Shown one piece after another: positions 1 to 5,312 of a stretch of 5,312 bases of DNA (position 1 is its first letter; every line of letters starts with the position of its first letter). Below the pieces are notes generated by a model. It was given only the letters and a program-made list of their open reading frames with translations. It was not told where the DNA came from and did no database searches. This DNA is from Bacteroidales bacterium (GTDB lineage Bacteria; Bacteroidota; Bacteroidia; Bacteroidales; WRGA01), in assembly GCA_031279795.1 (NCBI GenBank), contig JAITHZ010000310.1, positions 1 to 5,312 on the forward strand. Direction: 5' to 3'. The position numbers and the translations under genes are program-made.

Positions 1-142
1 CGGTAAAATGCAAAGCATGTGGATTTTTCTGAAAGAGAAAAATGCTGAATACGGAGTGCGTACGTCGCTCGAAAATTTTGCCGTTTATGACAAAATCAAA
101 GTTTATCCGTTGTATGCAATCGGCAATCTTTTGAGTGAATAA
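1..142 (+). CDS. ATP-binding protein of the AAA/DUF4143 type, C-terminal fragment
   Basis: The plus-strand frame beginning at base 2 is open from the window edge to a TAA at 140-142, giving 46 residues. The fragment starts GKMQSMWIFLKEKN and ends IKVYPLYAIGNLLSE. This pattern (G-K/R-M-Q-S-M, then a short helix, then a 'GVRTSLENF...Y' segment, then 'IKVYPLYAI') is the one I know from the C-terminal end of DUF4143 proteins. In those proteins an N-terminal AAA ATPase domain is followed by a PD-(D/E)XK nuclease-like domain, whose late part this would be. The cellular role of the family is not well established, and many copies per genome are typical in Bacteroidota. The ATPase motifs and the start lie outside the window. 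The gene converges on nuoN. The assignment is by recall of the family pattern from a short fragment, so it is good but not certain. Confidence 0.72.
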   Translation, partial: GKMQSMWIFLKEKNAEYGVRTSLENFAVYDKIKVYPLYAIGNLLSE

Positions 143-257
143 CGAACAAAAACAAACTTTTTTGAATCATTTCGCTGATATACAGGACTATATTAAAGTA
201 AAATCCGGTGTAAAGAAATTATCGTGCAATTTGGCGGCGCCGGAATCACAGTTGTAG
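135..257 (+). pseudogene. Possible short reading frame overlapping the upstream stop; perhaps a truncated gene remnant
   Basis: A GTG at 135-137 sits inside the last codons of the upstream DUF4143-type gene and opens a frame of 40 codons ending at TAG 255-257. The translation is charged and protein-like at first (VNNEQKQTFLNHFADIQDYI, then KVKSGVKKLS) and ends in NLAAPESQL. A start overlapping the previous stop is usual for translational coupling, which is the only positive argument. I recognise no family. There is no clear ribosome binding site and no membrane segment. The frame could be the N-terminal stub of a gene cut off near the hairpin that follows, a true small protein, or chance. Low confidence. 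Confidence 0.17.
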
Positions 258-272
258 AAGGCGTGTCGTGTA

Positions 273-298
273 CAGAGACGTCCCGCAGCACATCTCTG
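273..298 (-). repeat. Imperfect hairpin after nuoN; possible terminator or interspersed palindrome
   Basis: CAGAGACGT (273-281) and ACATCTCTG (290-298) form a 9-bp stem around an 8-base loop. The single non-identical position would be a G-U pair in minus-strand RNA but a C-A mismatch in plus-strand RNA, so the fold favours the nuoN transcript. The stem starts 13 bases downstream of the nuoN stop, where a terminator would be expected, in the convergent gap between two genes. No run of U follows on either strand, so intrinsic termination would be weak. The AGAGACGT core resembles short palindromic repeats scattered between genes in Bacteroidota, but only one copy is visible here. Confidence 0.35.
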
Positions 299-311
299 CA
301 ACGGCAAATTT

Positions 312-1733
312 TCACATTCCTGCGCTTAGTTTTTCAATATAGTGGAATATCGGGCTGATTAATCCGACAAGAACAATTCCAATAACACAAAGCGTAAGCG
401 AAATACGATTGTAACCATCTGTTTTAAAGGCTTCTATAGGCGAATCATTTTTATTGATAAGCATCGCCTTTATCGGTAAAAGATAATAATACAATGAGAT
501 AATCGTATTAAGCAAGGCAATAAACACAATCACATAATAACCAGCTTCGGCGGCGGCAAAGAAAATGAAAAACTTGCTGAAAAAGCCCACAAAAATTGGA
601 ATGCCCCCCAGCGAAAACAAAGCCAGCACCAGCGTCAGGCTCAATTTCGGATTAGTCTGGTACAGACCGTTATAGTCGGATATGTTTAGTTTTCCGGTTT
701 TTGCTTCGATGGATGCTATCACACCGAACGCGGCAATGTTGGAAAACAGATAGGCCAGGATGTAATACACAATCGTAGCCATTCCAAATGCAGAACCGGC
801 CAGTACGCCCAGCACGATATATCCAGCTTGAGAAATGGACGAAAAGGCCAAAAAACGTTTGATGTTGTTCTGGCGGACAGCAAACAAGTTTCCGGCTGTG
901 ATGGTAATGACAATAATCCACTGGAAAATCAGTTTCCACTCAACCGCCAGATTCGTAAAAACATGGAAAGCCAGAATGGACAGCACAAAGACTGCCGCAC
1001 CTTTGGAAACGACCGAAAGATAGGCAGTGACAGGAGTTGGCGCACCTTCGTAAACATCGGCAGTCCAGAGATGAAATGGAACCAGCGAAATTTTGAAAAA
1101 CATTCCAGCCAGAAAAAATACCATTCCCAGAATCGTCATCGGGTTAGAGACTATTTTTGGAGCAATATCGGAAAAGTACAGCGCACCCGTTGCGCCATAA
1201 AGCAAGGAAATACCAAACAGCATGACTCCCGACGAGAAAGCAGCCATCAGGACATATTTAGCGCCCGCTTCGGCCGAATTATGCCGGTATTTGTCGAAAG
1301 CCGCCAGCGTAGCCAACGGAATGGAAGCTGTTTCCAATCCGATGTAGAACAGCAGGAAGTGTCCCGACGAGATCATCAGATACATACCGAAAAGAGTAAA
1401 AATAGTGAGCATAAAAAATTCCCCGCGTTTAACGACCGTATTAGGCGTTTGCAGCCAGGCATTCGTTTGCAGGAAAACCAGCAACACACCGATGTTCAGG
1501 ATGTTTTTCACCAGCAGATGCATGTTGTTCGTCACATACATGCCGCCAAATACTTCGCCTGTAGCGGCCGGACAAAATCCAACCAGCGTATGTACAGCAA
1601 ATAACAAGCAAGCAACCAGTTGAAAGTGTTTTTTCGCATTATCCGACGCAAACAAATCATATCCCAATAAAAGCACAAACAGCGCTACCAAGGATATTTC
1701 ATGTCGCATCAATAAAAAATTACTCAAATCCAT
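312..1733 (-). CDS. nuoN: NADH-quinone oxidoreductase subunit N (complex I antiporter-like subunit)
   Basis: This 473-residue, highly hydrophobic protein matches NuoN (485 residues in E. coli), a subunit of the membrane arm of complex I. The arm couples quinone reduction to ion pumping across the cytoplasmic membrane. Hallmarks visible are the TM5 glutamate E134 in FYIGLETASIPL, K159 in AGAKYVLM, K214 and H221 in FKISLVPFHLWTADVYEGAP (TM7 and loop), K244 in VVSKGAAV (TM8), SSISQAGYI (299-306), and K387 in GFFSKF (TM12). These align with E. coli E133, K158, K217, K247 and K395, so the charged proton path looks complete. The sequence reads as about 13-14 membrane segments. ATG at 1731-1733 is the first start and gives a normal-length N-terminus. 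The gene lies 48 bases after the nuoM stop on the same strand, with no convincing promoter between them, so it is probably cotranscribed with nuoM. The upstream gap is AT-rich with no clear Shine-Dalgarno site. Subunit identity is firm. Confidence 0.96.
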   Translation of the reverse strand: MDLSNFLLMRHEISLVALFVLLLGYDLFASDNAKKHFQLVACLLFAVHTLVGFCPAATGEVFGGMYVTNNMHLLVKNILNIGVLLVFLQTNAWLQTPNTVVKRGEFFMLTIFTLFGMYLMISSGHFLLFYIGLETASIPLATLAAFDKYRHNSAEAGAKYVLMAAFSSGVMLFGISLLYGATGALYFSDIAPKIVSNPMTILGMVFFLAGMFFKISLVPFHLWTADVYEGAPTPVTAYLSVVSKGAAVFVLSILAFHVFTNLAVEWKLIFQWIIVITITAGNLFAVRQNNIKRFLAFSSISQAGYIVLGVLAGSAFGMATIVYYILAYLFSNIAAFGVIASIEAKTGKLNISDYNGLYQTNPKLSLTLVLALFSLGGIPIFVGFFSKFFIFFAAAEAGYYVIVFIALLNTIISLYYYLLPIKAMLINKNDSPIEAFKTDGYNRISLTLCVIGIVLVGLISPIFHYIEKLSAGM

Positions 1734-1781
1734 ACGAATTATTAAAATTTAAAACTTATACTATAGTTGGTTAATGCGAGT

Positions 1782-3278
1782 TTACAAAAACAGCACACCT
1801 CGCTTGAACGCCAGAAAACTTTCCCGAATCAAATCGCTGAGCCACAATGGAGCAATTCCAATTGCAGCAATACAGACAATCAACGTAGTGAGCGAAATTT
1901 TTTCATACCACGTTGCGTCCTTCAGCGTCAAATGCTCGTTGTTTTGGACGCCGCCATAGAGAATTTTCCCAACTACGCGCAAAATATAAACTGCCGTCAC
2001 CACAATCGACGCGCAGGCCGCAACAGTAAGCGCACGGCGGAACAAACTCGCACCTTTCTGGAAAGCGCCAAAGAAAATCGACATTTCCGAAACGAATCCG
2101 CTTAAACCCGGCAAACCCAGCGAGGCCAACCCCGCAATGACGTAACACACAGCCAGAAAGGGCATTACTTTCATCAAGCCTCCCATTTCGCGAATATCAC
2201 GCGTGTGCGTTCGTCCGTAAATCATCCCGATTAAAGCAAAGAAAAGCGCCGTCATCAATCCGTGCGACAGCATCTGCATCACCGCCCCCGTCATTGAAGT
2301 TTGCGTCAGAAAGAGAATAGCAAACAGCACCAATCCGCAATGGCTAACCGATGAATAGGCGTTGATATATTTCAGGTCAGTTTGTACGATAGCCCCAAAA
2401 GCTCCGTACAATACGCTGATTGTTGTAAGAATAACAAAAATCCATCCCAATTCGTGAGCAGCTTCCGGCATCAAGAAAATAGCCACTCGGAAACATCCGT
2501 AACCTCCCAGTTTCATCAGTACGCCGGCATGAAGCATTGAAACGGCGGTTGGCGCCGAAGCATGTCCATCGGGCGACCACGTGTGAAACGGAAAAAGCGC
2601 CCCCAGTACGCCAAATCCAAGAAAAGTGATTGGAAACAGCCACAACTGTGCGCTCACGGGAATGTAGTGTTTCGCAATTTCCAGAATATTCATGGTTTGC
2701 TCACCCGCAGGGCCGGAATTGAAATAAATGCCCAGTATACCGATCAACAGGAATGCCGAGCCTCCCATCAACATCAAGGTAAGTTTCATAGCCGAGTATT
2801 CTTTCTTTCCGCTTCCCCAAATTCCAATCAGTAAATACATGGGAATCAGGGCGACTTCGTAAAACATAAACATGGTGAACAAATCTACGGAAATAAAAAA
2901 TCCGAAAACACCGGTTGAGAGCAGTAAGTACCAGAGGAAAAATTCTTTAGTAAGCGGTTGCATCGTCCATGAAGCAAAAACGCCAGTGAAAACTATCACG
3001 CTGGAAAGCAGCAACATGGCCACCGATATTCCGTCAACTCCCACCGCATAATGGATGTTCATTGGCGCAAACCAGAGTTCGCTTGCAGTAAACAGCATCT
3101 CGGCTGTATTTCCGGCATTCCGTTCCCACATAAATGCAATCAGCAATGCAACAGCTCCCGCCAGCAATGCAGAAGCGCCCGCAACCATCACTCCCCGAAT
3201 CTGTTTCATGCTCTTGCAAGGCAACAGCGCCAGCATCATCAGTAATGGAATCAATACAAATAAGGATAAAAAATTCAT
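1782..3278 (-). CDS. nuoM: NADH-quinone oxidoreductase subunit M (complex I antiporter-like subunit)
   Basis: This 498-residue polytopic membrane protein matches NuoM (509 residues in E. coli), the central antiporter-like subunit of the complex I membrane arm. Recognisable motifs, in order, are FYEVALIPMYLLIGIWG (139-155, TM5 glutamate E141), FPFHTWSPDGHASAPTAVS (229-247), AGVLMKLGGYG (251-261, TM8 K256), LKYINAYSSVSHCG (302-315), MLSHGLMTALFF (336-347, H339), GRTHTRDIREMGGL (355-368) and GLPGLSGFVSEM (388-399, TM12 E398). These correspond to E. coli E144, K265, H348 and E407. The oddity is TM7: the lysine equivalent to E. coli K234 is L225, in the stretch GFGVLGALFP. ATG at 3276-3278 fits a promoter whose start site is predicted about 22-25 bases upstream. 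It is the first gene of a nuoM-nuoN unit. nuoL is not directly upstream, which is unusual. Identity is firm; pumping competence is not something the sequence settles. Confidence 0.96.
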   Translation of the reverse strand: MNFLSLFVLIPLLMMLALLPCKSMKQIRGVMVAGASALLAGAVALLIAFMWERNAGNTAEMLFTASELWFAPMNIHYAVGVDGISVAMLLLSSVIVFTGVFASWTMQPLTKEFFLWYLLLSTGVFGFFISVDLFTMFMFYEVALIPMYLLIGIWGSGKKEYSAMKLTLMLMGGSAFLLIGILGIYFNSGPAGEQTMNILEIAKHYIPVSAQLWLFPITFLGFGVLGALFPFHTWSPDGHASAPTAVSMLHAGVLMKLGGYGCFRVAIFLMPEAAHELGWIFVILTTISVLYGAFGAIVQTDLKYINAYSSVSHCGLVLFAILFLTQTSMTGAVMQMLSHGLMTALFFALIGMIYGRTHTRDIREMGGLMKVMPFLAVCYVIAGLASLGLPGLSGFVSEMSIFFGAFQKGASLFRRALTVAACASIVVTAVYILRVVGKILYGGVQNNEHLTLKDATWYEKISLTTLIVCIAAIGIAPLWLSDLIRESFLAFKRGVLFL

Positions 3279-3306
3279 AATGGTTTTACCTGTTTTTTTG
3301 ACGCCG

Positions 3307-3337
3307 CAAAAGTAGATGAAATATTCAAAAATTCAAA
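3307..3337 (-). promoter_or_regulatory. Bacteroidota-type primary sigma promoter for nuoMN
   Basis: Reading the minus strand, TTTG (complement of 3334-3337) is followed by exactly 19 bases and then TACTTTTG (complement of 3307-3314). This is a full match to the -33 TTTG and -7 TAnnTTTG consensus described for the primary sigma factor of Bacteroides, at the expected spacing. The predicted transcription start is near 3300-3303, which leaves an A-rich leader of about 22-25 bases before the nuoM ATG at 3278. That short leader supports both the promoter and the chosen start codon. No operator-like palindrome is seen around it. Confidence 0.75.
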
Positions 3338-3492
3338 GATTTCAGGCAGATAAATCCATAAATATTTCAGGCTTCTAATGTTTATAATAATAAATACTTT
3401 AAAATAAGTGTTTTATCATTCAATGCAGAACAAATCAAAATTGGTGCAGTTATTTCAGCAACGAAAAACAAATAAATCCATAATAACGCAGA

Positions 3493-3519
3493 AACGGGGC
3501 GATTCCCAATCGCCCCGTT
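3493..3519 (-). terminator. Perfect 12-bp GC-rich hairpin, probable terminator of the surface-protein gene
   Basis: AACGGGGCGATT (3493-3504) is followed by a 3-base CCC spacer and then its exact reverse complement AATCGCCCCGTT (3508-3519). In minus-strand RNA this gives a stable stem with a GGG loop, about 120 bases after the stop of the surface-protein gene and upstream of the nuoM promoter, so it separates the two units. The U-tract is poor: only GTTTCTGCGTTATT follows. Termination may therefore be partial, or the element may be an interspersed palindrome acting as an RNA 3'-end stabiliser. The structure is certain; its function is inferred. Confidence 0.6.
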
Positions 3520-3640
3520 CCCTGGGTTTAAAAGCTGAAAATTATGTTGCACATTAAATCACTTACCTGCTTCACAGCATTTTCTTGCATTCTCTTGCTT
3601 TATTCATAACGTTTCTCTCTTATCATAACTCAATTGATTT

Positions 3641-5312
3641 TCAACGTTTGATTTTCATGGTTACGTTTTCGTTGGTTATGATGGCCGACGGTGCATTGCA
3701 GTATTTCAATTCCCATAATGCTTCGGCTTCGCTGAAGGCTGTCTGTTCGCAGACGTCGTCCGAAGTGCTGAGTACCATGATGTTGGTTATGGCTTCCTGA
3801 TAAACTGGCTTGCCTTTTTCGTCAAACAGCGGGTCGCCGTTTATGTCAAGCACCTGTATGAGATCGTCGGCCGTCGGCGCTTTGATTTTCAGCGTGTATG
3901 TATAACTGCTGCTTGCTCCAAGCACAATATTGTTTATTTCGCAGACCAGTCCGTCCATCACTGTGCCTTGACATGTTCCTGGTACTGCCGAATTATTGTC
4001 GAATCTTTCTGGCAAAGAAAGAATTAAACTTGCAGCCGACAGAGCGAAGCTGTTCGGGTTCTCAATGGTGATGTTACATGTAATCTCATCATTGGCCTTG
4101 TAGCAGCCTTTGTTTGCCGAAATTTTTACCTTCACCTTCTCAAGAGCTAACACACTGTTGAGCGCTTTTGTTTCCGTCCTCACGGCACAGCCGAGATATC
4201 GGTCACAGCTTGTGACTGTTTGCGGGTAGGGGATGCTCTCAATGATTCGGTCGTACTTTATCGTTGCGTCGCCGCCGTACTTGTTATTGGCAATGGCGCT
4301 GGTTGTAAACTTCGCCTTAGCTGTAACAATCAGCGTGGTAAACCCCGGTATGTACAGATTTTCGATTTTCAGCTGCTGTGTTTCGCCATAGTTATTAACG
4401 TCTGTATCCGTCTGTATTGCATCGGTATGACTTACTGTCACGGAGCCTGTTATCCATTCTAATCCTGCATCCAGCACATCTTCGAAATTTACCGGTTTAT
4501 CTGCGCAGTTAGCGTTGAAAAGACGGTATGTCATGGTTATTTCTTCGCACAGTTGCGCTTCCAGCGGAGCTTCTTTGGTGAACGACAGCCCGTCTTCGTT
4601 GACCGGCGGCGGCGGTGGCGGACAAGTGAAAGTAATCTGCCCGATTCCAATGTAGTTGATGTTGCTCACCGCGTCGCTACCATTATGTTTTCCCCGCGCT
4701 GTATGGACAACAACAATGGAATCGACCGGCATATCAAAATCTACACGTATCCGTCCGTTGATATTGGAATATTCGTTGTCATATCTGTTACCGTAAGCCG
4801 TGTTGTTCTGAATTGTCACGGTGCGCTGGCTGGCATTGGGTTGCACATACGTAAGACGAGGCAGCACGGTTCCGCCATGGCAGCGTCCGACAACGGAAAC
4901 AAAGTCCCAGCGTCCTCCGGCAGCATCAATGTCGAAAATTTCAAAAGATGCAGCCAGCGAGTGTGAGAGTTTAAGTGTAGTCGTTTCGGTTCCGCCATAA
5001 GCCTCGTTAGGCCCAAGCTGTCGGGCATTGAGCCACAGCGAATTGTAAGCCGCTGCACGCGGCCACCCCATTTCCCGCCGTGCATTTGTAGGACGGGCAG
5101 GAGTTGGGCCTTCGTACTTAACCTGAATTCCAACATTTACGCCGTCGCCCAGGTCAATTGCTGGATTCTCTACTAAATAAGGACTTACAGCATTACTCGG
5201 AATCGGAAAATTCGTGTTGGTGAATTTCAGCGTTTTGCTTCCGGTAAAGGCGGTACAGGTAGTGCAAAGTCCGGCGGCATTCGGTTTGGCAGCAAAGGTA
5301 ATATATGTATAC
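3641..5312 (-). CDS. Large DUF11-repeat surface/secreted protein, C-terminal fragment (5' end off the window)
   Basis: The minus-strand frame is open from the right edge to a TGA at 3641-3643, giving at least 556 residues. The first ATG in view (5071) is preceded by 80 in-frame codons of the same character, so it is internal and the true start is outside. Numbering from the first complete codon, residues about 1-230 are beta-rich, with GRWDFVSVVGRC and a VDFDMPVDSIVVVHTARGK stretch; I recognise no named domain there. A proline run, PPPPPPV, follows at 231-237. Residues about 242-360 and 390-510 look like two DUF11-type repeats (immunoglobulin-like 'conserved repeat'), with motifs such as EITMTYRLFN, FEDVLDAGLEWITGS, EITCNITIENPN and SSYTYTLKIKAP. 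DUF11 repeats are typical of bacterial surface proteins and adhesins. The 14 cysteines are mostly in close pairs, which suggests disulfides and an extracytoplasmic location. The C-terminus ends NVTMKIKR with no recognisable type IX sorting domain, LPXTG motif or membrane anchor. Signal peptide and binding target cannot be judged. Confidence 0.8.
   Translation of the reverse strand, partial: YTYITFAAKPNAAGLCTTCTAFTGSKTLKFTNTNFPIPSNAVSPYLVENPAIDLGDGVNVGIQVKYEGPTPARPTNARREMGWPRAAAYNSLWLNARQLGPNEAYGGTETTTLKLSHSLAASFEIFDIDAAGGRWDFVSVVGRCHGGTVLPRLTYVQPNASQRTVTIQNNTAYGNRYDNEYSNINGRIRVDFDMPVDSIVVVHTARGKHNGSDAVSNINYIGIGQITFTCPPPPPPVNEDGLSFTKEAPLEAQLCEEITMTYRLFNANCADKPVNFEDVLDAGLEWITGSVTVSHTDAIQTDTDVNNYGETQQLKIENLYIPGFTTLIVTAKAKFTTSAIANNKYGGDATIKYDRIIESIPYPQTVTSCDRYLGCAVRTETKALNSVLALEKVKVKISANKGCYKANDEITCNITIENPNSFALSAASLILSLPERFDNNSAVPGTCQGTVMDGLVCEINNIVLGASSSYTYTLKIKAPTADDLIQVLDINGDPLFDEKGKPVYQEAITNIMVLSTSDDVCEQTAFSEAEALWELKYCNAPSAIITNENVTMKIKR

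Larger units (their letters stand above)
3279..3640. other. 362-base AT-rich spacer between nuoM and the surface-protein gene
   Basis: No credible protein-coding gene is seen here on either strand. From the nuoM side it holds the nuoM leader (3279 to about 3301), the promoter (3307-3337), about 155 bases of AT-rich DNA with no clear signal, the perfect hairpin at 3493-3519, and about 120 bases of untranslated sequence downstream of the surface-protein stop. Short direct repeats occur (a 12-bp copy at 3350-3361 and 3472-3483; a 9-bp copy at 3339-3347 and 3364-3372). In DNA this AT-rich they may be chance. Confidence 0.7.

Noticed and set aside
828..1604. Long plus-strand open frame (258 codons) opposite nuoN
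   Set aside because: It lies wholly antisense to a firmly identified nuoN. Its translation is low-complexity polar sequence with no recognisable domain, as expected for a shadow frame.
1734..1781. Possible second promoter between nuoM and nuoN, with a TAAGTTTT near-match to the -7 element
   Set aside because: The -7 match is imperfect and no TTTG lies at the required spacing, so cotranscription with nuoM is simpler.
3392..3413. AT-rich inverted repeat AAATACTT/AAGTGTTT in the spacer
   Set aside because: It is an 8-bp, mostly A-T stem with a mismatch, in AT-rich DNA, and is likely to arise by chance.
3350..3483. 12-bp direct repeat ATAAATCCATAA at 3350-3361 and 3472-3483, considered as a possible insertion or attachment-site footprint
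   Set aside because: It is short and AT-rich, there is no mobile gene between the copies, and neither copy has terminal inverted repeats.
3540..3610. Tiny minus-strand frames between the surface-protein stop and the hairpin, for example one of about 20 codons starting MQENAVKQV
   Set aside because: They are too short, have no conserved pattern, and lie in a probable 3' untranslated region.
4553..4966. Plus-strand open frame of 137 codons opposite the surface-protein gene
   Set aside because: It is arginine-rich and featureless, and is antisense to a frame with clear repeat-domain patterns that runs to the window edge.

Overview
The window most likely comes from a member of the Bacteroidota, probably the order Bacteroidales. 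Three signs support this: a near-perfect Bacteroidota-type promoter (TTTG, 19 bases, TAnnTTTG) just upstream of nuoM, the absence of clear Shine-Dalgarno sites, and the tail of an AAA ATPase of the DUF4143 type, which is very common in that phylum. No rRNA, tRNA, CRISPR array or complete insertion sequence is visible.

Layout from left to right. (1) Bases 1-142, plus strand: the last 46 codons of a DUF4143-type ATP-binding protein. (2) Bases 143-311: a convergent intergenic gap holding a possible short, truncated reading frame and an imperfect hairpin. (3) Bases 312-3278, minus strand: nuoN and nuoM, two antiporter-like membrane subunits of respiratory complex I, transcribed nuoM then nuoN with a 48-base gap. 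(4) Bases 3279-3640: a 362-base AT-rich spacer holding the nuoM promoter and a perfect 12-bp hairpin that probably terminates the next gene. (5) Bases 3641-5312, minus strand: the C-terminal 556 residues of a large, cysteine-paired, probably exported protein with a beta-rich domain, a polyproline linker and two DUF11-like repeats. Its start lies beyond the right edge.

NuoM and NuoN belong to the proton-pumping arm of NADH-quinone oxidoreductase (complex I). In most bacteria nuoM follows nuoL in one long operon. Here the gene upstream of nuoM is the unrelated surface-protein gene, and nuoM has its own promoter with a leader of about 22-25 bases. nuoMN therefore appears to be a separate two-gene unit. 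NuoN keeps the key charged residues known from E. coli. NuoM keeps most of them, but the TM7 lysine (E. coli Lys234) aligns with a leucine. I found no convincing new defence or mobile system. The main points for follow-up are the detached nuoMN unit, the NuoM substitution and the surface protein that lacks a visible sorting signal.
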